Shown one piece after another: positions 34,152-42,526 of a stretch of 64,000 bases of DNA (positions are counted from its first letter, which is position 1; each line of letters starts with the position of its first letter). The position numbers were made by a program, and so were the translations under genes. The stretch covers positions 101,956 to 165,955 of the forward strand of contig JAEUUF010000016.1 of the NCBI GenBank assembly GCA_016787645.1, written 5' to 3'. The notes below the pieces were generated by a model, which saw only the letters and a program-made list of their open reading frames with translations, was not told the origin of the DNA and did not search any database. The DNA is from Cyclobacteriaceae bacterium. GTDB taxonomy: Bacteria > Bacteroidota > Bacteroidia > Cytophagales > Cyclobacteriaceae.

Positions 34152-36365
34152 TTACTGGATGATGAACCTCACGGTGGTGGTCATACCCCCGGCCGTAAAG
34201 CGGGCGATGTATAACCCGGAAGCAATGCCCTGTATGGGAAAATTGACCAATTGACCCCCGGGGATAACCTGGGATTGGCCCAGGCGGGTACCGAGCACGG
34301 TGAATATTTCCATCGTTACACTACGGTCTGACCGGATGATCAGCGGATCTCCTGCTGCGACCGGATTGGGGGAAATAGTCACCCGGGGCTCATTGGAAAG
34401 CGGCACCGTATTGTCGGCATGAAGCAGGTGCAACCCACCCTGCTGGTTACCCACCACCAACGAGGGCCTGTTGACGCCCAAAAGGTTACCAATCGCCGGA
34501 CGTGTGTTTCCACCCAGGTTCCTGACCAGGTACTGTTGGCTGAATTCCTCAAATACAAGTAGAAGATTGGTTTCTGGTAAAGGCGAGGGTCCGGTCGAAC
34601 GAAAATCGCTGAATATTGACAACAGTCCCAGTTGGTCACCCACGATCAGATCTTCCCGGCCATCATCATCGAGATCGCCAAGGGCGGCAGCTAAATTTTG
34701 CCGCGAAGTACCACTAGCCAATCCCAGGTAAGAATCGCTCGACAATGAAAAGCTGTACGCGCTGCCACTACCCGTGTTCCGGTAGTAATACAGCGCACCG
34801 GTTGAAGTTCCTACCAACACATCCAACCGGCCATCGAGATCAATATCCGCTAGTGTGGCATTCTCGTTGGCGCCAATGGGTATATTAAAGTAGAGAAGGT
34901 TTTGACCATCAAAATTGATCGAACCCTTCACGGATAGAATATACCACAGCCGGGTGATGCCGCCGGCAGCCGCAGTGAAGGCCATATCCTGGTAACCATT
35001 TTTGTCGATGTCAATGAACTGCGGCCGAATATTGTAGAGCGATGTGAAAGTCAGACCCGCAAAATTGTCGGTTACCCAACGGAACCGGGGTGCTTTTGGG
35101 GTGCCGATGTTCTGATAATACGTGAGTGCTCCCCTGAAATCGTGTGGGTTGATGAAAGTGCCCACAAAGAGATCCAGGTCCCCGTCCTGATCAATGTCGG
35201 CCAGGGCAGGAGCCGAGAGATCACCCACTTCGATCATCTCGTCCTGCAGAAAATTATTTTGTTCCAGCACAAAAGCAGGCGCGGAATTAGTTCCGGTGTT
35301 CTTGTAACGCCAAAGAGAGGAGCCCAGGTCATTGTAAATATTGTCGCGCGTGTTGAGGTTGAGTCCGATCAGCAAGTCCTTTTGACCGTCGTGGTCTACA
35401 TCTTCCAGGTACGGCGCTGGATAGTTGGGCATTGACACGGCATCTCCCAGGGGAAATGGGGCGAGGTTGTTCATGACCGGAGTTTCCGTTGTGCCGAGGT
35501 TTTCCATCCGGTAAATGGTGAGGCAGGATTCTTCGGTGAAGAGAAGGTCTTTGTCCAAATCGCCGTCCACATCGAGGCTGAGCATGGCTTTGCCCCCGGT
35601 ATGATTGGTTCGCCCGCCGATATCGGCACAGGTCTGTCCCTCGAATGCCACCTTTCCACAACTGCATTCAATAAACCCTCCCCAGTTGGAGGTTTGTCTT
35701 TCCAGGTCGAGCGAGTCGCAGGTACCGTACCGTTCCATACTGAGGTTGCGGTGATACTCCGCAGTGCTGGGACTCACAAACCGCATGTTCAGTACGTCCA
35801 GGTCACCGTCACCATCCATGTCAGTGAAATCCGGCAGATCATTGGTTCCGGGGAGCAGGTTGATCTTGGTGGTGAAGCCTTTGGTCAATAGCACCTCACT
35901 GTACAGGCCGGTGAATGAATTGAAAAACCGGAGTTTCTTCCACGCAAACGGTTTGCCGGCTTCCGTGATTTGTTGAAACACCAGGATTCCGATCTGCCCA
36001 AAAGTGAAGAGGTCTTTCTTACCGTCGCAATTGAAGTCGCGCAACAAGACAAACGTATTGAGCCCTTCCGGGAATAGCGGTTCGTACTGCGGTGCGTAGC
36101 GATATTCTGTGCTACTCCACAGGAAGGTCCGGACCTGGGCGGTCATCTTGTCAAAAACAACCAAATCCTCCGATCCGTCATTGTCAAGGTCCATCATGCT
36201 GACCTGCGGACTGTTCAGTCCTCCCGCCCAGGGGTTGCGCAAGTCGGTGCCATTCACTTCAACCGGGATGTCCTGGCTGATGCGGTAGGTAAATTGAGCG
36301 CAGAGCGGGAAAGGCAGCAGCAGGAGGAAGAGGAGTCGCAAACCAATTAATTTATATCCTGTCAA
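34152..36365 (-). CDS. Secreted FG-GAP/VCBS repeat protein with T9SS type A sorting domain
   Basis: A 737-residue exported protein. After a signal peptide come repeated calcium-binding-like FG-GAP segments with D-x-D-x-DG (MDLDNDGSEDLVVFD, TDMDGDGDLDVLN, LSLDVDGDLDKDLL, ADIDQDGDLDLFVG, FIDIDKNGYQDMAF, ADIDLDGRLDVLVG, GDLDDDGREDLIVG), predicting a beta-propeller. The C-terminal about 75 residues (ISPNPVAAGD...SGLYIARF) are a T9SS type A sorting domain, so it should cross the outer membrane via the Por system. The start codon is uncertain. No in-frame ATG precedes the signal peptide, and TTG at 36365 is used. Confidence 0.88.
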   Translation of the reverse strand: MTGYKLIGLRLLFLLLLPFPLCAQFTYRISQDIPVEVNGTDLRNPWAGGLNSPQVSMMDLDNDGSEDLVVFDKMTAQVRTFLWSSTEYRYAPQYEPLFPEGLNTFVLLRDFNCDGKKDLFTFGQIGILVFQQITEAGKPFAWKKLRFFNSFTGLYSEVLLTKGFTTKINLLPGTNDLPDFTDMDGDGDLDVLNMRFVSPSTAEYHRNLSMERYGTCDSLDLERQTSNWGGFIECSCGKVAFEGQTCADIGGRTNHTGGKAMLSLDVDGDLDKDLLFTEESCLTIYRMENLGTTETPVMNNLAPFPLGDAVSMPNYPAPYLEDVDHDGQKDLLIGLNLNTRDNIYNDLGSSLWRYKNTGTNSAPAFVLEQNNFLQDEMIEVGDLSAPALADIDQDGDLDLFVGTFINPHDFRGALTYYQNIGTPKAPRFRWVTDNFAGLTFTSLYNIRPQFIDIDKNGYQDMAFTAAAGGITRLWYILSVKGSINFDGQNLLYFNIPIGANENATLADIDLDGRLDVLVGTSTGALYYYRNTGSGSAYSFSLSSDSYLGLASGTSRQNLAAALGDLDDDGREDLIVGDQLGLLSIFSDFRSTGPSPLPETNLLLVFEEFSQQYLVRNLGGNTRPAIGNLLGVNRPSLVVGNQQGGLHLLHADNTVPLSNEPRVTISPNPVAAGDPLIIRSDRSVTMEIFTVLGTRLGQSQVIPGGQLVNFPIQGIASGLYIARFTAGGMTTTVRFIIQ

Positions 36366-36409
36366 CGCCGGAAGTTCCTGGACTGTTATCTTGCCTGTCG
36401 GAATGTTGT

Positions 36410-37693
36410 ATGCAGATCGAGGAATTGTATCAAAAGTATTTAGAATCAGGTAAAGTATCCACCGACTCCCGTCAGATCACGCCCGGTTCGGTATTTTTTG
36501 CGCTCAAAGGTCCCACCTTCAATGGCAACCAGTTCGCGGATGAAGCGCTGGCCAAAGGAGCCAGCTATGTAGTGCTGGATGAGGCGAAGTATGCCAGGGA
36601 TTCGAGGTGCCTGTTGGTCGAAGACGCGCTTCGCGCCTTACAGGACCTGGCCCGGCATCACCGTGCTCAATTGACGATTCCGGTTGTTGGTCTTACGGGT
36701 TCAAACGGCAAGACCACCAGCAAGGAACTGGTCAATGCGGTACTGGGGACCAGGTTCAAGACTTTTGCCACGCCTGGCAACCTGAACAATCACATTGGAG
36801 TGCCCGTCACCATCCTCTCGATCGACAAGACCATTGAGATCGCCGTGATCGAGATGGGCGCCAACCATCTTGGCGAGATTGCGCTGCTGAGTTCGATTGC
36901 CAATCCGACACACGGCTTTATCACCAACATTGGCAAGGCACACATTGGCACCTTCGGAGGTTTTGAAAATATCATTCGTGGGAAGTCGGAATTGTATCAG
37001 CACCTGATTGAGAAGAACGGTACGGTATTCATCAATTCCCAAAACCCGATTCTTTTCAATATGGCCAAGCGGTTCAGGAAACCGTTGTTCTACCCGGCCA
37101 AAGGAGACTATTACCATTGCGAACTCGTGGAAGGTGGGCACTTCCTGGCGTTGACGGCAGAAAACGGTGAACGGATTCAAACCCAGATCACCGGCAGTTA
37201 CAATTTTGAGAACGTAGCGGTAGCCCTGACCATTGGTAAGTTCTTTGGCGTTGATCCGGTTAAAGCCAATGCCGCCGTGGCTTCCTATGTGCCCGGCAAC
37301 ATGCGATCGCAAGTCATTAAGAAAGGCACCAACACAATTATCCTGGATGCCTATAATGCCAACCCGACGTCCATGGAAGCCGCCATTGACAATCTTTCCC
37401 GAATGCCAGGAAAAAACAAGGTGGCCATCCTGGGAGACATGTATGAATTGGAAGCGGAGGCAGAGGCGGAACACATCCGCATGGGCGCGGTGCTCCGTGA
37501 AAAGGGAATTTCAACGGCCTACCTCTGCGGTCCGCTCATGTCGGCCGCGAAGAAGTCATTTCCATCAGGCAAATTCTTTGAGTCGAAGGAGGCACTGGTA
37601 GCTGAGTTAAAAGCCCATCCCATTTCCGGCGCCACCATCCTGGTCAAGGCATCACGGGGGATGGCCATGGAAAAGATCGTGGAGTTTCTCTGA
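36410..37693 (+). CDS. murF: UDP-N-acetylmuramoyl-tripeptide--D-alanyl-D-alanine ligase MurF
   Basis: A 427-residue cytosolic Mur ligase that adds D-Ala-D-Ala to UDP-MurNAc-tripeptide, the last cytoplasmic step of peptidoglycan precursor synthesis. The P-loop VGLTGSNGKTTSKE (about 102-115), the GNLNNHIGVP segment, EMGANHLGEI and the C-terminal LDAYNANPTSMEAAI are hallmarks. It is not in a dcw cluster here, as is usual for stand-alone murF in Bacteroidota. Confidence 0.96.
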   Translation: MQIEELYQKYLESGKVSTDSRQITPGSVFFALKGPTFNGNQFADEALAKGASYVVLDEAKYARDSRCLLVEDALRALQDLARHHRAQLTIPVVGLTGSNGKTTSKELVNAVLGTRFKTFATPGNLNNHIGVPVTILSIDKTIEIAVIEMGANHLGEIALLSSIANPTHGFITNIGKAHIGTFGGFENIIRGKSELYQHLIEKNGTVFINSQNPILFNMAKRFRKPLFYPAKGDYYHCELVEGGHFLALTAENGERIQTQITGSYNFENVAVALTIGKFFGVDPVKANAAVASYVPGNMRSQVIKKGTNTIILDAYNANPTSMEAAIDNLSRMPGKNKVAILGDMYELEAEAEAEHIRMGAVLREKGISTAYLCGPLMSAAKKSFPSGKFFESKEALVAELKAHPISGATILVKASRGMAMEKIVEFL

Positions 37694-37776
37694 AGGAAAC
37701 ATTTTTCATCCTCGGTCATTAACCCTGTGGGTCGCCCACCGTTTTAAGAATATTTCCAATTTCCATAACTTCATCC

Positions 37777-38436
37777 ATGGACTTTCCGCAAATCCTCAAG
37801 TTTCTGGCCGCACTCAAAAAGCACAACGATCGTGTGTGGTTTGAGAAAAATAAAGACCAGTATCTCCAGGCCAAGGAGAATTTCGAGTTGTTCATTGAGC
37901 AGTTCCTCAATGAGCTGATCCAGTTCAATCCCTCGCTCGCGGGATTGAATCCGAAGAAATTGCCGTTCCGCATTTATCGCGATGTCCGGTTCAGCAAGGA
38001 CAAGAGTCCTTATAAAGTGAATATGGGAGCGGGTATTTCACCCGGGGGCAAGATGATGCAGGAGCCTGGGTATTACCTGCACATTGAGCCAGGTGGATGT
38101 TTCCTGGCGGGAGGTATGTATATGCCCGATCCTTCCAATTTGTCGAAGATCCGGCAGGAGATCGACTACAATGGCGACAAACTGGAGAAGATTCTCAAGG
38201 ATAAGACGTTCAAAAAGTGGTTCTCCGGGTTCGATGATTTTGATAAAATGAAGACAGCGCCCAAGGGCTATGCCAAAGACCATCCCCGGCTCGACTGGCT
38301 ACGGCACCGATCCTACATTGTCAGCCACAAGTTCACCGACGCGGAAGTAAAGGACAAAAAGTTTCTGAAGAAGCTCGTGGAAGCGAGCAAGGCGATGAAG
38401 CCGCTCAATGAATTTTTGAGGGAGGCGATGGAGTGA
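37777..38436 (+). CDS. DUF2461 domain protein
   Basis: A 219-residue cytosolic protein. The DUF2461 pattern is clear: FLAALKKHNDRVWFEKNKDQY, then LPFRIYRDVRFSKDKSPYKVNMGA, then YYLHIEPGGCFLAGGMYMPDPSNLSKIRQEID. The family is widespread in bacteria and of unknown biochemical role. The gene is convergent with the LytR-type regulator, with a 6-base gap. Confidence 0.9.
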   Translation: MDFPQILKFLAALKKHNDRVWFEKNKDQYLQAKENFELFIEQFLNELIQFNPSLAGLNPKKLPFRIYRDVRFSKDKSPYKVNMGAGISPGGKMMQEPGYYLHIEPGGCFLAGGMYMPDPSNLSKIRQEIDYNGDKLEKILKDKTFKKWFSGFDDFDKMKTAPKGYAKDHPRLDWLRHRSYIVSHKFTDAEVKDKKFLKKLVEASKAMKPLNEFLREAME

Positions 38437-38442
38437 TGAGGA

Positions 38443-39177
38443 TCAAATCCCCAGCACCCCCCTCAGCTTCGCAAACCCCGCTTCACTCAACGGAACTCTC
38501 ACCCCGCTTTTCAAAAGCGCCACATGACTGTCCTTGGTCAACGGCTCAATGCGGGTTAGTTCTTGCAGGTTGAGGAGATACGACCGATGCACCCGAATGA
38601 ACTGCGCAGGATCCAAAACCTTCTCGTAATGCGCCATGGTCTTCTTCTTGAGGAAGAAACCGTCTTTGGTGTGAACCTTCACATAATCATCAAATGCCTC
38701 GATGTAGAAGACGGTCTGGACAGGAAGGATTACCAGGTTACTTCCTTTCTTCACCACAATGCGCGTGCGTTCCTCAGGCTGTGAAATGGAGTTCAGCAGT
38801 TCAGCAGTGTGCTCGTTTTGTTTCTGCCCCTGCGATTTCCATTTTGCGATCGCCTTGTCAAACCGGTCTTTGCTGAAGGGTTTCAACAAGTAATCAATCG
38901 CGTGACGTTCAAAGGCCTGCATGGCGTATTCGTCGAAGGCGGTGGTAAAGATGACACCAGGAGGAGATTCCAATAGCTCCAGCATCTCAAACCCGTTGAT
39001 TTTGGGCATTTGAATGTCCAGGAAGATCAGGTCAGGCTTATGTTGTGCAATGGCCTTCACGCCTTCAAAACCGTCGCCGCATTCGGCTATTACCTCAAAC
39101 GTCGGATGGGACTGCAAATATTCCCGCACAAGCGTTCGCGCCAGGGGCTCGTCGTCGATGAGAATGGTCCGTGTCAT
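38443..39177 (-). CDS. LytTR-type response regulator
   Basis: A 244-residue two-component regulator: receiver domain with Asp8/Asp9 and phosphoacceptor Asp54 (IFLDIQMPKING), and a LytTR DNA-binding domain (about 140-243: VFYIEAFDDYVKVHTKDGFFLKKKTM, IRVHRSYLLNL). It overlaps the kinase gene by 4 bases. Targets are unknown. The two small genes upstream in the same unit are candidates for its pathway. Confidence 0.94.
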   Translation of the reverse strand: MTRTILIDDEPLARTLVREYLQSHPTFEVIAECGDGFEGVKAIAQHKPDLIFLDIQMPKINGFEMLELLESPPGVIFTTAFDEYAMQAFERHAIDYLLKPFSKDRFDKAIAKWKSQGQKQNEHTAELLNSISQPEERTRIVVKKGSNLVILPVQTVFYIEAFDDYVKVHTKDGFFLKKKTMAHYEKVLDPAQFIRVHRSYLLNLQELTRIEPLTKDSHVALLKSGVRVPLSEAGFAKLRGVLGI

Positions 39178-40256
39178 GCGGCAGACTGAGGTATACGTAA
39201 TACAGTGGTGAAAATACCGGAGTTCCGGGAAGTCTTCAGCAGGTCATTCCGGCTGAACAACAGATCGAGTCGACGTTGTACTCCCGAAAGTCCGAACCCG
39301 GTTCCTGTCCGGGTGGAAGTGGCCTCATCAAAAGGATTGGTCACCTCAATTTCAAGCATGGGGCCATCGGTACGGGCAGAAATGACGATCGTGATCTCCC
39401 CGGTAGTGTCGTAAAGGCCAAACTTGATCGCATTTTCGACGACAGGTTGCAAGAGCAAGGACGGGATCTTTTTTTGCTGTGCAGCTTCGTCGATCTTGAT
39501 TTCAGTCTTCAGCCGATGACCGAAACGGACTTTTTCGATATCCAGGTATAATTGCAGATGGGTGAGTTCCTCTTCCAGGGTGACCAATACTTTATCATCC
39601 TTCCGTATGGTTCCCCGCAGGAAATCGGAGAGTTGCTGAACCATTTTTCGGGCCTGTTCGGGCTGGGTCATCACCAGGGCGCTGATGGAATTGAGGCTGT
39701 TGAATAGAAAATGCGGTTGCAATTGCTGGCGCAGCGTGGTGAGTTCCGCCTCGCGCGCAAGCTTGACCGCTTCATTGCGACGCTCTTCACTTTCTTGTTT
39801 TTCTTTTACATACACCCAGGCCCAGGTAAGCACGGCCACCAGCATGATCATCAGCCAGCCAAATGCCGCCCGGATGATTACGGAGTTTTCAAAGGAGGCC
39901 CGATAAGCATCTTCTTCGATGATGCGGTACAGAGTTTCCCGCTGGAGGTACATGCAGATGTAGGTCAGGGCAATGCTCCAGATAATAATGTAAAGTGCAT
40001 TCTTCCCACTGGGTCGATACGAATGCATCGAGGTATTGATCACATAACCGGCCATGGCAAATATGCCCTGGGTAACTATAGCGTCCGTAATCGCCGTATT
40101 AAGATCAAAACCGTTTCGAACGAGCAGGTAAACCTGGTCGGCCCCCCAGAAAACCCACCAGGCCAGGTAAACGAGTATGATCTTGAAAAAAGAAAGCTGG
40201 GGAGTCGCCATGCCGAAGTGAAAATTAACCAATTTGATGGTACCCTCCGAGTTCAT
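39174..40256 (-). CDS. LytS/YehU-type sensor histidine kinase
   Basis: A 360-residue membrane kinase with four predicted transmembrane helices in the first 145 residues. The His_kinase domain pattern is clear: LRQQLQPHFLFNSLNSISALV with the phosphoacceptor His, then the ATPase part with PSLLLQPVVENAIKFGL and GTGFGLSGVQRRL. There is no extracytoplasmic sensor domain, so signals are probably sensed in or near the membrane. It overlaps both neighbours (regulator by 4 bases, DUF4288 gene by 1). Confidence 0.93.
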   Translation of the reverse strand: MNSEGTIKLVNFHFGMATPQLSFFKIILVYLAWWVFWGADQVYLLVRNGFDLNTAITDAIVTQGIFAMAGYVINTSMHSYRPSGKNALYIIIWSIALTYICMYLQRETLYRIIEEDAYRASFENSVIIRAAFGWLMIMLVAVLTWAWVYVKEKQESEERRNEAVKLAREAELTTLRQQLQPHFLFNSLNSISALVMTQPEQARKMVQQLSDFLRGTIRKDDKVLVTLEEELTHLQLYLDIEKVRFGHRLKTEIKIDEAAQQKKIPSLLLQPVVENAIKFGLYDTTGEITIVISARTDGPMLEIEVTNPFDEATSTRTGTGFGLSGVQRRLDLLFSRNDLLKTSRNSGIFTTVLRIPQSAA

Positions 40257-40576
40257 CAGCGAGCCAATTCGGCAGCTTTGAGATGCACCAGGTTGATGTA
40301 AGATCGCACCTCCGGTGTTTCGTGAATCCGGGAGTATAGTTCAGCGCCATCACACAACTGTTGCAAGGGAAAGAGTTCCGCAATGTTCACAAATTCCCAG
40401 GAAGCATCACCATCCTGCGACGGGTCCTCTTCACCAATTCCAATTAGGCGTGCTTTGCGAAATGCTTCTTCAAATGTCGTGGCGTGGATAAGCCGGAGGT
40501 GCTCGTCGAATTGACCCAGGGCACCCGGTTGAGCCGTCGTAATCCGGAAAACTATCTTGGCGATGTAATAGTTCAT
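40256..40576 (-). CDS. DUF4288 domain protein
   Basis: A 106-residue cytosolic protein (MNYYIAKIVFRITTAQPGALGQFDEHLRLIHATTFEEAF...) of the small DUF4288 type. Its gene overlaps the kinase gene by one base, so it is made with the two-component system and may be a modulator or simply a fellow traveller. Function is not known. Confidence 0.75.
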   Translation of the reverse strand: MNYYIAKIVFRITTAQPGALGQFDEHLRLIHATTFEEAFRKARLIGIGEEDPSQDGDASWEFVNIAELFPLQQLCDGAELYSRIHETPEVRSYINLVHLKAAELAR

Positions 40577-40599
40577 AGCCGGGTTGCTTTACGGTTTGA

Positions 40600-41325
40600 T
40601 CAAAAACTCTTGATGTCCACGCCGCCGAAGATACACGTTCCCTTCAGCACCAGGGTCTTGCTGGAATCAGTCCCTTCTTTTGCCTGAGGCCGCTTGTCAT
40701 CAATGCCTCCGAAGATGCAGACGATCTCTGACTTGATGTTCCAATGTGCCGGGGCGATCAATTTGACTCCTCCGAAGGCGGTTGAACTCTGCAACACCAC
40801 GGTCCCTTGGAAGTCGGCCTGGGTCAGGTTAATATCGTTTCCGCCGAAGATGGTACTGATCTCCCCACCTTTGAAATTCTTGGAGATGACATTGGTCTTG
40901 CTGCCGCCAAAAACGGCAGTGGTATTGATCACATCTTCCGCGGACACGGTCGAATCCCACGTCCACTCTTTGTGCCGTGGCTTGAAAATCATGTACAAGC
41001 CTATTGCGATGATGACGCAGGGCCAGAAGTAGCGACTGATGTCCAGATCGAAATATCCAAAAATATCGTCGGCCAAAAAGACGGCGCCAACCAGGAAGAC
41101 GGCTATCCAGCCCCCGAGCCTGAAGCTGTTGCGGGCACCAATATATAGGCCTACTACGATCAATATCATTGGCCAACTGAAAAGCCAATACGGTAAGTCA
41201 TAATCAGCCCGTCGCGCAAGAATGGCCAAACCGACCATGAGGATGACAATACCGCCAATTACGCGGCCTGAGTTACTGCTCATCCGGGTGTCATGGCCCG
41301 AATTATTCGTGTTGTTTGTTTCCAT
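40600..41325 (-). CDS. LiaF-like membrane protein with polar C-terminal beta domain
   Basis: A 241-residue protein with four predicted helices (about 25-130: GGIVILMVGLAILA, WLFSWPMILIVVGLYIG, LGGWIAVFLVGAVFLA, FWPCVIIAIGLYMIF). A beta-repeat domain follows with recurrent FGG (AVFGGSK, TIFGGND, TAFGGVK, CIFGGID, CIFGGVD), as in LiaF/DUF5668 proteins that inhibit envelope-stress kinases. The ATG at 41325 is chosen over TTG at 41343. Its place beside a LytS/LytR pair makes a regulatory role plausible. Confidence 0.85.
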   Translation of the reverse strand: METNNTNNSGHDTRMSSNSGRVIGGIVILMVGLAILARRADYDLPYWLFSWPMILIVVGLYIGARNSFRLGGWIAVFLVGAVFLADDIFGYFDLDISRYFWPCVIIAIGLYMIFKPRHKEWTWDSTVSAEDVINTTAVFGGSKTNVISKNFKGGEISTIFGGNDINLTQADFQGTVVLQSSTAFGGVKLIAPAHWNIKSEIVCIFGGIDDKRPQAKEGTDSSKTLVLKGTCIFGGVDIKSF

Positions 41326-41442
41326 ATGCAATTGTTTACTCAAAGAAACGCCCTTTCAAGCCTTCCGAACAGGGCAGATAGGCAGGAAAGGGCGGGGCGT
41401 CGGCGAATGCCGGGGAGACGTCGGTGAAGCCTTAGGCGGTGG

Positions 41443-41871
41443 TCACAAATTCATCAGGATGATCGCTGCAATCACCAGGTTCAGGAGATGGTAACTGGTA
41501 TTGATGGCAAAGAGTTTCCAGGAATGCTGTTCCCAGGCCACACGCGATAAATCACCGGGAAGGAAAAATCCCAGCCAGGTAAATCCCGCCGCATTAGCTA
41601 TGCTTTCTACCATGCCCATTTTGTCTATACCCGGGACGAAGCTCCAGGCGGCGTTGTTGCTGGCAAAAACAAATGCCATGAAAAAATTTCCGACCAGCAT
41701 GAAAGCCAGGCCCTTGATCATGGCACTGGCCGGTGGTTTGACCGTCATGTCAAATTTCATTTCCGTGGCCCACGCCTTTCCGAAAAGGAGCGTGTACCAA
41801 ATAAATCCAAAAACAAAGGTGGCTACGACGGTCACCAAAATGGCCGTCATGCTGATGGGCATTTCTTCCAT
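41443..41871 (-). CDS. DUF1761 membrane protein
   Basis: A 142-residue protein with four predicted transmembrane helices (about 8-28, 48-70, 87-105 and 122-141). The pattern FGFIWYTLLFGKAW near the start and WKLFAINTSYHLLNLVIAAIIL at the end match DUF1761. Function unknown. The 117-base gap upstream of it (toward 41325) contains no feature I recognise. Confidence 0.8.
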   Translation of the reverse strand: MEEMPISMTAILVTVVATFVFGFIWYTLLFGKAWATEMKFDMTVKPPASAMIKGLAFMLVGNFFMAFVFASNNAAWSFVPGIDKMGMVESIANAAGFTWLGFFLPGDLSRVAWEQHSWKLFAINTSYHLLNLVIAAIILMNL

Positions 41872-41923
41872 GGGTTAGAGGGGTTTGGTTGGAGAATCAA
41901 GATAGGAAAATCCTGTCGGCTCC

Positions 41924-42361
41924 TTAAGCACTTCGTGATTTCCGATACTTGACAAACCTCCTGGAATCTTCCGTATACCCTAGGTTGAGGTAGAATTGGT
42001 GGGCTCGTATGCGCCGGGCATTGCTGGTCACTTCAATTTTTGCGCACCCTTTTGAACCAAGCCATTCTTCCCCGGCATGCAGGAGTTGACGACCGACACC
42101 TTTTGACCGAAATCCATCCTCGACACAAAAAGCAGAAATCCTACCCATCTTCTCTTTCCAGTGCATGAGGTGGAAGCAATGAAGAGCAATAAAGGCGATC
42201 ACATGTCCTTCAATTTCTCCGATCAGCACCTGGTAGTCCGGTTCGGTATGATGGCCCAGGTTTCGCAGGGTATCTTCCAGGGAAATATCAGCGTATCCCA
42301 GCTGCTCCAGCAGCCGCTGAATGGCCGCCCCGTCGTTCGCTGTCGCTGCCCGAATAATCAT
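41924..42361 (-). CDS. GNAT family N-acetyltransferase
   Basis: A 145-residue acetyltransferase. The acetyl-CoA binding loop is FRSKGVGRQLL (the Q/RxxGxG/A motif), preceded by the beta4 strand IALHCFHLMHWKEKMGRISAFCVEDGF and followed by ARRIRAHQFYLNLGYTE. Substrate is unknown. The gene is divergent from glyS, with 165 bases between. Confidence 0.88.
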   Translation of the reverse strand: MIIRAATANDGAAIQRLLEQLGYADISLEDTLRNLGHHTEPDYQVLIGEIEGHVIAFIALHCFHLMHWKEKMGRISAFCVEDGFRSKGVGRQLLHAGEEWLGSKGCAKIEVTSNARRIRAHQFYLNLGYTEDSRRFVKYRKSRSA

Positions 42362-42469
42362 AAGGTGAATTTACACGGTCCGACAACCTAAATCCTACAG
42401 GTACTGAATAAGGTATTTCTACCGTCGTTCGCTTCTCAATCGAAGACTCCGAAGACGGCCACTTCCGCA

Positions 42470-42508
42470 CTCTAAATCCTACAAATCCTAAAAATCCTGC
42501 CAATCCTA
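42470..42508 (+). repeat. AAATCCT tandem short repeat upstream of glyS
   Basis: Imperfect tandem units of 8-9 bases built on AATCCT (TAAATCCTAC, AAATCCTAA, AAATCCTGCC, AATCCTA). An additional AAATCCTAC lies near 42390-42399. They are directly upstream of the glyS promoter box and could tune its expression or be neutral. Confidence 0.5.
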
Positions 42509-42511
42509 TTC

Positions 42512-42519
42512 TACCTTTG
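42512..42519 (+). promoter_or_regulatory. glyS -7 promoter box
   Basis: TACCTTTG matches the TAnnTTTG consensus and lies 7 bases before the ATG at 42527. The upstream -33 region is occupied by the AAATCCT repeats and has no TTG. Confidence 0.4.
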
Positions 42520-42526
42520 CCCCCCT

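Noticed and set aside
36701-37474. A 257-codon minus-strand frame inside murF
   Set aside because: murF has every family motif in the other strand. The antisense frame is a codon-usage shadow.
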